This document shows, piece after piece, positions 1-9,967 of a DNA stretch of 64,000 nucleotides (position 1 is the first letter of the stretch; each line of letters starts with the position of its first letter). Source of the stretch: Pleomorphomonas sp. NRK KF1 (GTDB lineage: Bacteria; Pseudomonadota; Alphaproteobacteria; Rhizobiales; Pleomorphomonadaceae). Location: contig NZ_JAMDLH010000002.1 in assembly GCF_023721755.1 (NCBI RefSeq), forward strand, positions 857,630-921,629, written 5' to 3'. Below the pieces are notes generated by a model. It had not been told where the DNA came from. It did no database searches and saw nothing but the letters and a program-made list of their open reading frames with translations. The translations under genes and the position numbers were made by a program.

Positions 1-886
1 AGATACCCCGTGCTTGGGCTTCGAAAGCCGCATCACCAAGAATCTCGTTGAGGAGATCGATCACATCGACGGTCTGCGTCTTCAGTGGGAGGTTGGATTT
101 GACTGTTGACCTCGCCAAAGTAAGAACCTCTCCGACGAGCATATCGAGGCGCTCGATCTCCCGGTCCATACGGTCCAGCATCGTACCAAGCTTAGCTGGA
201 CTTTGACGCAAGACGCCGACTACGGCCTGGAGCCGTGACAGCGGCGATCGAAGCTCATGAGATACGTCGTGGAAGAGCCGCTGCTGTGCGTCCTGCAACT
301 CTTGAAGCCTCGCAGCGGTGGAATCAAAATCGTGAGCCAAGGTAGTGATTTCGTCCTTGCGGGCGCGGGGCTTGCCACCAATGCGCACGTCGAACCGTCC
401 GTGGGCAAGAGCGCTCAAGCCATCGCGTAGCTGAACGACGGGGCGGATCAAGTACCTGGCCAGTATCGCAGCGGACAGCATGCTCGATATCAGCATGGCT
501 AGCCAAAGGATAATCGGAGCCAAGCCATCAGGGATGATGCCCCGATATTTCGCCACCGAGATCTGGTAGCAGTCCTTCCCGCTTTTGACACGACGCATCT
601 CCTGTGTGTCGTCGGCCGAGCAGGAGTCTGCCCCATTGATAGAAGAAAGTGTCAGGCCGAGCGGAAGGGTGCTTTCGCTCACGCTCATGAAACGCCGGGC
701 AGCGTCCTCGCCGTCTGCGACGAGAATACTCTCCGTCAGGTCCAGAACGACTTCTCTCTTCTGGCGCTCCAGCTTCGAAACAAACGGGGGCGCCTGAATT
801 TGGTTAACTACGTGTATAAAAGTCGTGATCGAAACGGCCAAGGTCAGCCAAATGACGACGGTAAATTTGACGAATAGCCGGGGCAT
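1..886 (-). CDS. Sensor histidine kinase, 3' end cut by window edge
   Basis: The minus-strand frame opens with ATG at 886 and stays open for 295 codons to the window edge, so the C-terminal ATPase domain is missing here. An N-terminal membrane helix (about residues 5-20), a periplasmic stretch with two cysteines, a second helix near residues 125-145, a HAMP-like segment and a HisKA box (FHDVSHELRSPLSRL) are readable; the phospho-acceptor is His210. The start lies one base after the stop of the response-regulator gene, so the two are co-transcribed. This is a CpxA/EnvZ-type kinase; the signal it senses is unknown. The divergent efflux operon is the likeliest target. Confidence 0.85.
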   Translation of the reverse strand, partial: MPRLFVKFTVVIWLTLAVSITTFIHVVNQIQAPPFVSKLERQKREVVLDLTESILVADGEDAARRFMSVSESTLPLGLTLSSINGADSCSADDTQEMRRVKSGKDCYQISVAKYRGIIPDGLAPIILWLAMLISSMLSAAILARYLIRPVVQLRDGLSALAHGRFDVRIGGKPRARKDEITTLAHDFDSTAARLQELQDAQQRLFHDVSHELRSPLSRLQAVVGVLRQSPAKLGTMLDRMDREIERLDMLVGEVLTLARSTVKSNLPLKTQTVDVIDLLNEILGDAAFEAQARGI

Positions 887-887
887 C

Positions 888-1574
888 TCAATCCACGAGT
901 AGTTGGTAGCCTTGCCCACGAACGGACTTTATCCACGACTGGCCGTCCGCCCTGAGACCGAGCTTCTGGCGAACGCTGCTCAGATGGACGTCGATACGCC
1001 GGTCGAACGGGGTCAGCGGTTTTCCGAAGGCTCGTTTCGAGATGTCCTGCTTGGGAACCAATTGCCCCGGATTGCGCGCGAGCACTTCCAGCAGGCTGAA
1101 CTCAGTACCCGTGAGTTCCAAAGGCCTGCCATTCCACTCGGCAGTTCTATTCCCGGGCTGGATCGTCAGCCGCCCCGCGCGTATCGCTTCATCCGAATTT
1201 CCCCCTGTTGGCTGTCTCGCCCGGCGAAGGATGGCACGCACCCTCGCTGCCAGCTCACCGGGCGAGCAGGGCTTCGTGACATAATCGTCGGCTCCCAGGT
1301 TGAGGCCTGATATGCGATCGATGTCATCGCCGCGGGCGGTCAACATCAAGACAGGAACTTGGCTCACTGTCCTAATCCGCTGCAACACTTCGATACCGTT
1401 CATTCTCGGCATCATGACATCCAGCACGATCAGGTCGACGGAGTTGCACGATGCGGCGGCGATGGCAGCGCGACCATCGGCACCCGTCGCTACATCATAG
1501 CCTTCCTCGGCCAGGTATTCCTGCAGGAGTGTCGTGAGTTCGACATCATCGTCGATCAGGAGAACCTTGTTCAT
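888..1574 (-). CDS. OmpR-family response regulator
   Basis: 228 aa, full family length. The receiver domain (residues 1-115) has the acidic pair IDDD, the phospho-acceptor Asp52 in VLDVMMP and the conserved Lys in VTKP. A winged-helix DNA-binding domain follows (about 130-226, ending SVRGQGYQLLVD). It is the first gene of a two-gene operon with the sensor kinase. The roughly 200-bp gap to the divergent RND adaptor gene is the natural place for its operator, so it probably controls that pump; this is inference from position. Confidence 0.93.
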   Translation of the reverse strand: MNKVLLIDDDVELTTLLQEYLAEEGYDVATGADGRAAIAAASCNSVDLIVLDVMMPRMNGIEVLQRIRTVSQVPVLMLTARGDDIDRISGLNLGADDYVTKPCSPGELAARVRAILRRARQPTGGNSDEAIRAGRLTIQPGNRTAEWNGRPLELTGTEFSLLEVLARNPGQLVPKQDISKRAFGKPLTPFDRRIDVHLSSVRQKLGLRADGQSWIKSVRGQGYQLLVD

Positions 1575-1774
1575 TCGGTTGGTCCATTGTCCATGCGTTG
1601 GTCCAATAACGCAGGCAAGCGACAGCGTTGCACAAATTTACGCAGCTTAACACTGGCTTGACCGCGCTTGACGTTCATCCTGCCACTCATGGACGGACAA
1701 CATCGGTCGCAGGCTCCGTCGAACTGACTTCGCCTTGATGCAATGGCTGATGGTATCGGCGCACCGAGGTATTA
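1575..1774. promoter_or_regulatory. Divergent intergenic region, regulator / efflux operon
   Basis: About 200 bp separate the two divergent start codons. The stretch is non-coding and must hold promoters in both directions. I do not see a clear direct repeat that could be assigned as the response-regulator box. Confidence 0.45.
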
Positions 1775-2965
1775 ATGCTGGAGACCATTACTCGTCCGAA
1801 TCATGAAGATCCGGGCAAGCCCGTTTCAATCGAACGTCAACGTACTTGGGGCGTCGAACTGAGTCGTCCCGATGGTCTGGGTTATCGACACAGGGTGTCC
1901 GCCGCCTCGGTTGCCTTCGTCATAACGTTCGCGACGGCACTTGTCGCATGCGAGAGCGTGATGGCCCAGCAACCAGAAACGCCTGCACTGACCGTATCGC
2001 TTACATCACCGCAGGAGCGAGAGTGGGCAGAGACAGTACCCGCAAGTGGCTGGCTCCGGCCCTGGCAGGAAGCGGTCATAGCCTCTGAAATCAGCGGTCT
2101 TCGAATAACAGAGGTTCTTGTCGACGTTGGGTCTGTGGTCACGAAAGGACAGACACTTGCTCGACTCTCGCAAGAAACCACGTTGGTCGATCTTCGCAAA
2201 CAGGAAGCTGCGGTCGATACGGCGAAGGCGAACTTTTCCAAGGCGAAGGCGGATGCGGATCGAGCAAGGCAACTTCGCCCTTCCGGCGCCATATCCGATC
2301 AAAGCATCACGGAACGGCTGACCAACGAACGAACGGCAGAAGCAAGCCTGAAAGCCGAAGAGGCCGCCCTCGAAAGCCAACGGATCAAGTTGTCGCAGAC
2401 AGTTATCACGGCTGTCGATGACGGTGTCGTCACATCAAGATCGGCCAATCTTGGTGCGGTTGTTGCATCAGGAACCGAATTGTTCCGCATGATCCGCCAG
2501 CAGCGGATCGAATGGCAGGCTGAAGTCTCAGCCCGTTACCTTCCCAGGATTTCAGAGGGGCTATCGGTCGAGATTGACGCCCCGAACGATCACCCCATTC
2601 GTGGCAAGGTCAGGCTTGTCGCTCCGACCGTCAATGCCGGTACAGGGCGAGCGATTGCTTATGTCAGCATTCCTAAGGAAAGCCAGCCGCGAGCGGGGCT
2701 TTACTTGACGGGCCGCATTGAACTGCAAACCACGCCTGCACTCACTATTCCGGAAACGGCACTCGTGTTCCGCGACGGCCTCAACTACGTCTTCACGGTC
2801 GGAGCGGATCTTCGGGCACGGCGCATCCGTGTGGAGACGGGGCGTCGCAATAACGGGGAGGTCGAGGTAATCGTGGGCCTCGACGAGTCGGCAAAAATCG
2901 TGAGAGCGGGCGGAGCATTTCTGACGGATGGTGTGCTCGTGAACGTGGCGGAGCAGAGCCAATGA
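1775..2965 (+). CDS. RND efflux periplasmic adaptor (HlyD/AcrA type)
   Basis: 396 aa with a hydrophobic N-terminal segment (RVSAASVAFVITFATALVAC) preceding the mature domain, then a split lipoyl domain (VLVDVGSVVTKGQTLARL and VITAVDDGVV), a coiled-coil hairpin rich in Ala/Glu/Lys between them, and beta-barrel and membrane-proximal domains. This is the membrane-fusion subunit linking an inner-membrane RND pump to an outer-membrane channel. The stop overlaps the start of the permease gene (ATGA). The first 35-40 residues are unusually long and polar, so the true start may be a GTG near 1897. No outer-membrane channel gene is nearby. Confidence 0.9.
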   Translation: MLETITRPNHEDPGKPVSIERQRTWGVELSRPDGLGYRHRVSAASVAFVITFATALVACESVMAQQPETPALTVSLTSPQEREWAETVPASGWLRPWQEAVIASEISGLRITEVLVDVGSVVTKGQTLARLSQETTLVDLRKQEAAVDTAKANFSKAKADADRARQLRPSGAISDQSITERLTNERTAEASLKAEEAALESQRIKLSQTVITAVDDGVVTSRSANLGAVVASGTELFRMIRQQRIEWQAEVSARYLPRISEGLSVEIDAPNDHPIRGKVRLVAPTVNAGTGRAIAYVSIPKESQPRAGLYLTGRIELQTTPALTIPETALVFRDGLNYVFTVGADLRARRIRVETGRRNNGEVEVIVGLDESAKIVRAGGAFLTDGVLVNVAEQSQ

Positions 2966-5900
2966 ACTTCTCCGCTTGGTCGATTCACAACCCGGTTCCG
3001 GCAATTCTGCTGTTTGTATTGCTCACTCTCGGAGGAGCTCTGGCGTTCCAGCGACTCTCGATCCAGGACTTTCCAGACATGGATCTTCCGACGATCAGCG
3101 TCACCGCCAGACTGGAGGGAGCAGCTCCTACGCAGCTCGAGACCGAAGTCGCTCGCATCATTGAGGACAAGCTCGCCTCGCTCACCCATCTCGAGCACAT
3201 AACAACAAGGATCACCGACGGAACCGTCTTGATCAATGTTTCATTCCGGTTGGAGAAGGACGGCACGGAAGCACTCAATGAGGTGCGTAACGCGGTCGAT
3301 ACCGCGAGAGCCGATCTTCCTGCCCAGATGGAAACGCCGAGCGTCACCAGGGTGACGACGCGGAGCTCAGCCCTGGTGACATACGCAGTCCGCTCATCCC
3401 ACCTGAATGAGACGGAGCTTTCCTGGTTCATCGACAACGATATGTCCAAGGCATTGTTAGCGGTACCGGGTGTCGGTCAGGTGGGCCGCATCGGAGGCGT
3501 GGATCGACAGATTCACGTCGACCTCAATCCGACCACGATGGCCCAATACGGCGTTACCGCGGCGACGGTCTCGGCGCGCTTGGGAGCAGTTCAAGCCAAC
3601 ACCTCGGGCGGGATCGGAGAAGTCGGAGGTAGCCGGCAGTCCATACGCACACTTGGAGCCGTCGCGTCCGTCGAAGAGCTCGGGGCGCTCCGGATACCTT
3701 TGCCAAACGGCGAGGAAATCCGGCTCGACGAGGTTGGAACTGTCTCGGATAGCTTCGCCGAACGATCTTCAAGGGCATACTTCGACGGTCAATCTGTCAT
3801 CGCGGTCGAGATCAAGCGATCAAATGGTTTTTCGGATACCGGCGTGGCCGCCGCCCTCCAAAGTGCAATCGAAAAATTCGCCATCGCTCATCCCGAAGTG
3901 CAGATTGACGAAGCTTACAGCGTCACTGGGCCAATCCTGGAAAATTACGACGGTTCGATGCATATGCTGTACGAAGGTGCAGCTCTCGCCGTGGTCGTTG
4001 TCTGGCTTTTTTTGAGGGATTGGCGAGCCACCATACTGTCTGCCGTGGCTCTGCCCTTGTCAGTCATTCCGACGTTTCTCGTCATGTACATGGCGGGATA
4101 CAGCCTAAATACCTTCACGCTTCTCGCCTTGTCACTTGTTGTCGGCATCCTGGTCGACGACGCCATCGTCGAGATCGAGAATATCGCCCGTCACCTCAAA
4201 CAGGGAAAACCACCTCTTGAGGCGGCACTCGAAGCGGCAAACGAGATCGGTCTTGCTGTCATTGCCACCACGTTCACTTTGGTCGCGGTGTTCTTGCCAA
4301 CAGCCTTCATGGGGGGGATTCCAGGCCTTCTTTTCCGCCAGTTTGGCATTACCGCAGCCGTGGCCGTCCTGGCCTCGCTCGTCGTTGCCCGTCTACTGAC
4401 CCCAATGATGGCCGCATACTTCATGAAGGCGCATCCGGCCCTAGAGAGGGATGGAGGTGTCATGCGGGCCTACATGGGCCTCGTGAAGGCTTCCCTGACC
4501 CACAGAAAGACGGCCATTCTGCTGACAATTGTCGCTGTCGCACTATCGTTTGGCTCAATTCCCTTCCTGACGACGGGCTTCGTTCCCGCTTCCGACGACG
4601 CTCGTGCACAAGTGACACTGACCTTGCAGCCGGGTGTGACGCTCGACCAAACGGACGCCATTGCGAGGAAGGCGGCAGATATTGTGCGCGATCTTCCGAA
4701 CGTGACGCATGTCTTCTCATCCGTGGGGTCGGCTTCGTCTGGCGGTGGGCCAAATACCACCACAACGAGCGATGTTTCATCCGCCGTACTGGTTGTGACG
4801 CTAACGCCCATCGCTGAAAGAGATCGAAAGCAATTTGAAATCGAAAATGAAATTCGACAGGCTCTTACTTCGCTTCCAGGAGTAAGGATTGCGGTTGGCA
4901 GCGGCGGCAACGGAACAAAGCTCGATATCACGCTCGCCAGTGACGACGCGGGCGCCCTCGATTCCGCCGCGTCGGCTCTCGAAGATCAACTTCGTACCCT
5001 GAGTGGCGTTGGAGCTGTGTCGTCCACAGCCTCTCGGCAGGCTCCCGAGATCCAGATCATCCCCGATTTGTCGCGCGCGGCCGCTCTCGGAGTCACCTCA
5101 AGCGCCCTCGCGGAGGCGGTACGTGTGGCGACCGGCGGCGACTATTCTTCTGCCCTGTCAAAGCTGAACTTGTCACAGAGGCAAGTCCCCATTGTCGTCC
5201 GCTTCGATTCCGGAACGCGCACCAATCTCGACGACATGAAGAACATCAGAGTGGCCGGTACGAACGGTAGCGTCGATCTCGGGTCTGTCGCCGATGTCCA
5301 TATCGGCGGCGGCCCCTCACAAATCGACCGCATTGACCGGATGCGCAACGTGACTCTGTCGGTCGAGCTGAACGGCCGTATCCTGGGCGATGTCTATCGT
5401 GAAGCGCAAGCACTACCGGCATTTCAACATCTGCCACCCAGCGTAACGACAGTCGAACAGGGCGAACTCCAGCTCAGTTCCGACCTTTTCGAGAGCTTTG
5501 GCGTCGCCATGGCTATCGGCGTTCTCTGCATCTACTCTGTGCTTGTGATGCTCTTCCACGACTTCCTTCAGCCCTTCACCATCTTGATGGCGCTGCCACT
5601 TTCCCTGGGAGGCGCACTGGTGCCGCTCGTGATTACCGGGACCAGCTTTTCGCTGCCGGTCGTCATCGGCCTTCTCATGCTGATGGGGGTGGTTACGAAG
5701 AACTCCATCTTGCTTGTCGAGTACGCCATCATGTCACGGCGAAGAGGCCTGTCGAGGTTCGACGCCCTCATCGACGCATGTCACAAGAGAGCCCGCCCCA
5801 TTGTGATGACCACGATCGCCATGGCATCGGGCATGCTTCCGATCGCGCTCAACCTAACGGGCGGAGACCCGAGTGTTCGGCAACCGATGGCAATCGTCGT

Positions 5901-6102
5901 CATTGGTGGCGTTATGACCTCTACCTTGCTGAGCCTCGTCGTCATCCCCGTCATCTTCACGTTCGTCGATGACCTGCTCAACGCTCTCAAGCGACTCCTG
6001 CACTTGATGGATACTCAAAGGACAACGGATCCGATGGTGCCGACGTCCCAAAGTGACGAGCGATCCTCGATGCAACATGGGGCCGAACTCGGCGGACGCT
6101 AA
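2962..6102 (+). CDS. RND-family multidrug efflux permease
   Basis: 1046 aa, the normal length of HAE-1/AcrB-type transporters. It has an N-terminal helix, two large periplasmic loops, and two six-helix bundles; the TM4 segment carries GILVDDAIVEIENIARH, with the paired acidic residues used for proton relay, followed by the conserved ATTFTLVAVFLPTAFMGG stretch. It would export drugs, solvents or other amphiphiles by proton antiport together with the adaptor just upstream. Substrate cannot be read from sequence. Confidence 0.93.
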   Translation: MNFSAWSIHNPVPAILLFVLLTLGGALAFQRLSIQDFPDMDLPTISVTARLEGAAPTQLETEVARIIEDKLASLTHLEHITTRITDGTVLINVSFRLEKDGTEALNEVRNAVDTARADLPAQMETPSVTRVTTRSSALVTYAVRSSHLNETELSWFIDNDMSKALLAVPGVGQVGRIGGVDRQIHVDLNPTTMAQYGVTAATVSARLGAVQANTSGGIGEVGGSRQSIRTLGAVASVEELGALRIPLPNGEEIRLDEVGTVSDSFAERSSRAYFDGQSVIAVEIKRSNGFSDTGVAAALQSAIEKFAIAHPEVQIDEAYSVTGPILENYDGSMHMLYEGAALAVVVVWLFLRDWRATILSAVALPLSVIPTFLVMYMAGYSLNTFTLLALSLVVGILVDDAIVEIENIARHLKQGKPPLEAALEAANEIGLAVIATTFTLVAVFLPTAFMGGIPGLLFRQFGITAAVAVLASLVVARLLTPMMAAYFMKAHPALERDGGVMRAYMGLVKASLTHRKTAILLTIVAVALSFGSIPFLTTGFVPASDDARAQVTLTLQPGVTLDQTDAIARKAADIVRDLPNVTHVFSSVGSASSGGGPNTTTTSDVSSAVLVVTLTPIAERDRKQFEIENEIRQALTSLPGVRIAVGSGGNGTKLDITLASDDAGALDSAASALEDQLRTLSGVGAVSSTASRQAPEIQIIPDLSRAAALGVTSSALAEAVRVATGGDYSSALSKLNLSQRQVPIVVRFDSGTRTNLDDMKNIRVAGTNGSVDLGSVADVHIGGGPSQIDRIDRMRNVTLSVELNGRILGDVYREAQALPAFQHLPPSVTTVEQGELQLSSDLFESFGVAMAIGVLCIYSVLVMLFHDFLQPFTILMALPLSLGGALVPLVITGTSFSLPVVIGLLMLMGVVTKNSILLVEYAIMSRRRGLSRFDALIDACHKRARPIVMTTIAMASGMLPIALNLTGGDPSVRQPMAIVVIGGVMTSTLLSLVVIPVIFTFVDDLLNALKRLLHLMDTQRTTDPMVPTSQSDERSSMQHGAELGGR

Positions 6103-6148
6103 CGCACCTCATGCAAGGTAAACGTTGGCTAGGATAGGACGCTTCGTT

Positions 6149-7069
6149 ATGTACCAATCGTCATCGCAGCGCATCGTCGTCATGACCGGGGCAACAAGCG
6201 GCTTCGGCGCACACACCGTGAAGCACATCGCCGCGCAGCCGGACACGATGGTCCTTGTTGGAGCAAGAGGAAGCGGTCGAAGCTCACCATCGGGTGTGCA
6301 AATCTTGCCGCTCGACTTAGCGTCTCTTACGAGCGTCCGAGAGTTTGCCGAGACCGTTATTCGTAAGATCGGCGACGCCCAGATCGACATTCTGATCCTC
6401 AACGCCGGTATACACGGATCGGAGGCAGATCAACGAAGTGCTGACGGCTACGGCCTCACGTTCGCCGTCAATCATCTTGCCCACTATCTGCTCGCTCGCC
6501 TACTGTTGCCATACATCGCCGATCAGGGCCGACTCGTCATCACATCGAGCAACATGCACAATCCTCCACTGAAGCGGATCGCCCCCAGGAAGCTCGATCT
6601 GCAAGAGTGGGCCTATCCCACAAAAGATGGCTCCGGCACAGGGATCCGTTCCTACACGGCCTCAAAACTCTGCAACCTCATGACCGCCATCTCGCTGTCC
6701 CGGCTAGAAGACGTGAGAGTTCGTCGGCTTAGCATAGTTGCCTTCAATCCCGGTCTCACCGGCGGCAGCTCCGGACGTGATGCATCGCCTCTGCAGCACG
6801 CACTCGTCGCACTTATGATGCGCACGATTTTCCCACTGATCGGTCTGTTTCGCCCGGAGTTCGTGATGAATAGTCCCGAGCACTCGGGAAAAATGTTGGC
6901 AGACGTCGCGTTGGGTTCTATCGCCCCGCCTCGTGACAAGATCTATGTTTCCCTGGTCAAGGGGAAGCCGACGTTTCCGGACCCATCAGAACTGGCCAGA
7001 AGCCGGTTTGACCAGGAAAGGCTCTGGCGTGAAAGCGCAGCTATGGTTGGGCTTACGGAAGACATTTGA
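6149..7069 (+). CDS. Short-chain dehydrogenase/reductase
   Basis: 306 aa from the ATG at 6149; a TTG at 6125 would add eight residues. Rossmann motif TGATSGFG near the N-terminus, NAGIH motif, and a Tyr-x-x-x-Lys catalytic pair in YTASK with an upstream Ser in VITSSN. The length and the HLAHYLL segment resemble retinol-dehydrogenase/protochlorophyllide-reductase-like SDRs. It follows the RND gene by about 45 bp on the same strand and may be co-transcribed. Substrate unknown. Confidence 0.85.
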   Translation: MYQSSSQRIVVMTGATSGFGAHTVKHIAAQPDTMVLVGARGSGRSSPSGVQILPLDLASLTSVREFAETVIRKIGDAQIDILILNAGIHGSEADQRSADGYGLTFAVNHLAHYLLARLLLPYIADQGRLVITSSNMHNPPLKRIAPRKLDLQEWAYPTKDGSGTGIRSYTASKLCNLMTAISLSRLEDVRVRRLSIVAFNPGLTGGSSGRDASPLQHALVALMMRTIFPLIGLFRPEFVMNSPEHSGKMLADVALGSIAPPRDKIYVSLVKGKPTFPDPSELARSRFDQERLWRESAAMVGLTEDI

Positions 7070-7149
7070 TGCAAGGTGAGGTGGTTCACAAAGCTGTTCT
7101 GGCCTGCGCGCCCAGGCGCTGACGCCTCAAGCCAGACACTGCGCTCCGC

Positions 7150-7773
7150 TCAATAAATCAACAGAGGTGTTCGGCCCACAAACTGAGGCTGGGTGACCTG
7201 TGAAAGGATGAAATCCGCAACATCCTCACGCGAGATTCGACCGCCATGAACCCCCTGCAAGTCCGTCAACGCACGATAATGCCGCGTCCTTGGTCCGTTA
7301 CCCAGAAAACCCGGTCGAACAATGATCCAGTTCGCAATGTCGCGCGTGATGATTTGTTCCTGACGGTCTTTGTCGTCATACATTCGCCGAAGCACGAGTG
7401 GCATAAAGAGATAATCATACAGTACCCCTCCATGGCCTTTGCTGTCTCCCGCGCCGATGCCCGTCACCGCGATTAAAAGCTGCTCAGGCTTGAGCGCTTT
7501 CGCGAGATTTTGGGCGCATTGGGAGAACATGGTGAGCTTCTGCGTTACGTTTGTGGTTCCCAGGCAGTCGCACACCACCGCCTGCCCAGCCGTGACTTCC
7601 AAAACCGAACTCGGATCCAGGGCGTCGCCTGCAACAATGTGCAGGTTTGGGTTGCTAATCGTCATTCGCCCCGGGTTGCGAGCAAGCACCGTCACTTCAT
7701 GACCATCGGCCAGCGCCAGCCGGGCTAGTGCCAATCCAATTCCTCTTGTCGCACCTATAATTGCGATTTTCAT
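7150..7773 (-). CDS. NAD(P)H-binding oxidoreductase (SDR-a5-like)
   Basis: 207 aa. The N-terminus has a Rossmann glycine motif (IIGATRGIGLALA) and the protein resembles the short NAD(P)-binding family related to NmrA and biliverdin-reductase-B-like enzymes; there is no Tyr-x-x-x-Lys pair. The gene is convergent with the preceding SDR gene and stands alone. The segment IIVRPGFLGNGP is the conserved substrate-loop region of such proteins. Reaction unknown. Confidence 0.8.
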   Translation of the reverse strand: MKIAIIGATRGIGLALARLALADGHEVTVLARNPGRMTISNPNLHIVAGDALDPSSVLEVTAGQAVVCDCLGTTNVTQKLTMFSQCAQNLAKALKPEQLLIAVTGIGAGDSKGHGGVLYDYLFMPLVLRRMYDDKDRQEQIITRDIANWIIVRPGFLGNGPRTRHYRALTDLQGVHGGRISREDVADFILSQVTQPQFVGRTPLLIY

Positions 7774-7865
7774 GTTGCCTCCAGTTAACCTATCTGCAGG
7801 CCGAATGATGGCCGGCGGAGAGCTTCTTGCGACCTATGCGCCACTAGATCTTGGGCTAGTACTTT

Positions 7866-8225
7866 CTATGGCAGGCGAGCTCGTGGGCGCGTCTCCAAGG
7901 TATGAAGCCGGTCTTCGTAGATGTTCATTGTGCAAGCGCGCAGATTGTTCTCTTTCCCGCATTGGTTCAGACGCACGCGCCATGCTCGATGCTCGGCCAG
8001 CAAATCGACGACTTCGCTTGCATTTGCCTGAGCTAGCAATTGGGCAAAGGTGCTCGCAAGCCGCATATCGAGCGAGGCGAGCAAGTCATCCCCACAGATG
8101 AGACTCTCGACAGAGGACAGAGTGCGATCGCAATCGAAACTTGGCGTCGTGGAGTTGGCCGGCGTCGTCATGATGGCGATGCAAAGAGTGGTTCTCACGC
8201 CGGGGTTTCCGGTCATTACATGCAC
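7866..8225 (-). CDS. LprI-like lysozyme-inhibitor-family protein
   Basis: Up to 119 aa. The core from about residue 30 (FDCDRTLSSVESLIC, a DxxLA-type helix, EHRAWRVRLNQC, ACTMNIYEDRLHTL) matches the DUF1311/LprI pattern of four cysteines and repeated short helices found in periplasmic lysozyme-inhibitor-like proteins. The N-terminus is only weakly signal-like, so export is uncertain. Single gene between two unrelated neighbours. Confidence 0.65.
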   Translation of the reverse strand: MHVMTGNPGVRTTLCIAIMTTPANSTTPSFDCDRTLSSVESLICGDDLLASLDMRLASTFAQLLAQANASEVVDLLAEHRAWRVRLNQCGKENNLRACTMNIYEDRLHTLETRPRARLP

Positions 8226-8652
8226 CCCTGATCGCCAGCTCGCTTTGTGCCTAAGGACACAGTGGGACGTCGGCCGTTCCGAACGGGCATCCCTTCCCCG
8301 CGACCGCGCAGGTGGGCATTAGAGATGACAAAACACGCAAACACGAAAAAGCGTGTTCCGGCAGCACGGCCAAGAAAAGTGTCCACGGTGAGTTCTGCCC
8401 CGCCTCGCTCACAACTCAGATTAGGTTATGCGTTTTTGGTAGCGCTCAGGCTATAACTACCAATCCAAGTGTAAAGCTCGGTCAAGTTAGCGTTAACTTC
8501 CGTAAATCTGATCCCTTTTCAGCACTAATGGCGCTAATATCAAAGCTGTGGTGACGCCCTCTCTGGAGCTGCAGGAAGCAATTTGTAGGCTTGACCGCAT
8601 CGGCAGACCGTCCTCGCACATTTTCTCAATTAGCAATCGAGAGAAATACGGC
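8226..8652. other. Intergenic region, no supported gene
   Basis: About 430 bp with only short, composition-poor frames. The final 100 bp before the SDR gene are A+T-richer and probably contain its promoter. I see no RNA gene or clear operator. Confidence 0.4.
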
Positions 8653-9390
8653 ATGTTCGATCTTGAGAATCGCGTCGCGTTGGTAACAGGGAGTTCGCGC
8701 GGCATAGGCGAGGGAGTTGCATTGGCACTTGCGGAAGCAGGTGCGGCGGTCGCCGTGAATTATCGCAGTCGAGCCGCCGAGGCAGAGGCTGTCGTCGATA
8801 CCATAAAGGCAGTAGGTGGCCGCGCTGCGGCTTTCCGCGGCGACGTATCGCTGCACGACGACGTGCAAGCGATGGTTCGGGCAATCGAAGAACAGCTCGG
8901 TTCGATCGACATCTTGGTCAACAACGCCGGCATGGTTATGATGCGCGGGCTGGACAATGTGACAGAAGAAGATTTCGATCGCGATCTCGCGGTCAACCTA
9001 AAATCAGCCTTTCTATGTACGCAGGCTGTCCTACCGGGGATGCGTGCAAGGAACTGGGGACGCGTCGTATTCATATCTTCCATTGGAGCACATACGGGCA
9101 ACGGCCCTCCGAGCCTAGGATATGTCGCATCGAAAGCAGGGCTTGAAGGATTAATGCGTGGTTATGCTCAGCGCCTTGCATCGGAAGGTGTGACTGCCAA
9201 CGCGGTTGCACCCGGATTAATCGAAACGGAAATGGCGAAGCCGCTGATTAACGAGAACCTAATCGCTCACATACCTGTAGGCCGTGCGGGGCAGCCTGAG
9301 GATATCGCGCTGGCCGTCTTAATGCTCGTACACAATGGCTACATGACCGGACAGACCATAGCGGTGAACGGTGGGGTGCTGCTTTCATAG
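8653..9390 (+). CDS. FabG-like short-chain dehydrogenase
   Basis: 245 aa from ATG 8653, the canonical SDR length. TGSSRGIGEG cofactor loop, NNAG motif at about residues 88-91, Ser in FISSIG, and YVASK catalytic pair; the C-terminus (GQTIAVNGGVLLS) is of the classical FabG type. The open frame extends upstream to 8548, but that extension has no SDR homology, so the internal ATG is preferred. Likely a 3-oxoacyl or sugar-alcohol type reductase; the context gives no substrate. Confidence 0.9.
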   Translation: MFDLENRVALVTGSSRGIGEGVALALAEAGAAVAVNYRSRAAEAEAVVDTIKAVGGRAAAFRGDVSLHDDVQAMVRAIEEQLGSIDILVNNAGMVMMRGLDNVTEEDFDRDLAVNLKSAFLCTQAVLPGMRARNWGRVVFISSIGAHTGNGPPSLGYVASKAGLEGLMRGYAQRLASEGVTANAVAPGLIETEMAKPLINENLIAHIPVGRAGQPEDIALAVLMLVHNGYMTGQTIAVNGGVLLS

Positions 9391-9472
9391 AAGCGAACTA
9401 GCTCGTTCCTTTCTCGAGGATCATTATTAGGCTGGCCCGAGCTTCACTTATGGGCAATCATGTATAGAAGAG

Positions 9473-9508
9473 CCGGGATAGCACCGAAGCCATCCCGGAC
9501 TTTTTCCT
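9473..9508 (+). terminator. Rho-independent terminator
   Basis: A 7-bp perfect stem (CCGGGAT / ATCCCGG) with a 12-nt loop is followed by ACTTTTTCCTTT. It lies between the SDR gene and the convergent DUF6641-like gene and terminates plus-strand transcription. Confidence 0.7.
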
Positions 9509-9520
9509 TTCGTCGCTTTA

Positions 9521-9967
9521 TCAACCCGCCTTGCGGAGCATCTGGCCACGTTCGGCCGAGGCCTGGGCGAACTGATCGTCCAACTCACCAGCCCGAACTG
9601 CCTCGATCAGCTTGTCGATGATGCCGGGCAGGCTCGCGAACTCGCCGACGGTGACGGCATTCTTGTCCTTGGCGAACTCGATGGTCTTACCCGCATAGCG
9701 AAGGCCGAAGAAGAACTGACCGCTGGCGTCGGTGAACCATCCGGCACGCAAACGCTTCGGCGCTTCGACCTGAACGCGCTGGCCATCTGCATCCTTACGC
9801 CACACCTTGTGCGTCGGTGCGAAATGCTGACCGGCAATCTTGGCTTCGGCCATAGCCTTCTGTTCGGCGAGGGCAGAAATCACCTTGTCGCGGGCACGTT
9901 CGACGGGGTTGTCGCTCGTGCGCACGGGCTTGGCATTGGTCAGCTTCAGGCTCTTCAGGATGCTCAT
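9521..9967 (-). CDS. DUF6641-like hypothetical protein
   Basis: 148 aa from the ATG at 9967, which has a GGAGG eight bases upstream; a longer frame reaching 10111 lacks such support. Soluble, basic and Ala/Lys-rich, opening MSILKSLKLTNAKPV and containing the motif WFTDASGQFFFGLRYAGK. The pattern resembles a family (DUF6641) often carried on plasmids and integrative elements; I assign this from memory. It is the last gene before the tRNA remnant at 10.23 kb, fitting a cargo gene at an island end. Function unknown. Confidence 0.6.
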   Translation of the reverse strand: MSILKSLKLTNAKPVRTSDNPVERARDKVISALAEQKAMAEAKIAGQHFAPTHKVWRKDADGQRVQVEAPKRLRAGWFTDASGQFFFGLRYAGKTIEFAKDKNAVTVGEFASLPGIIDKLIEAVRAGELDDQFAQASAERGQMLRKAG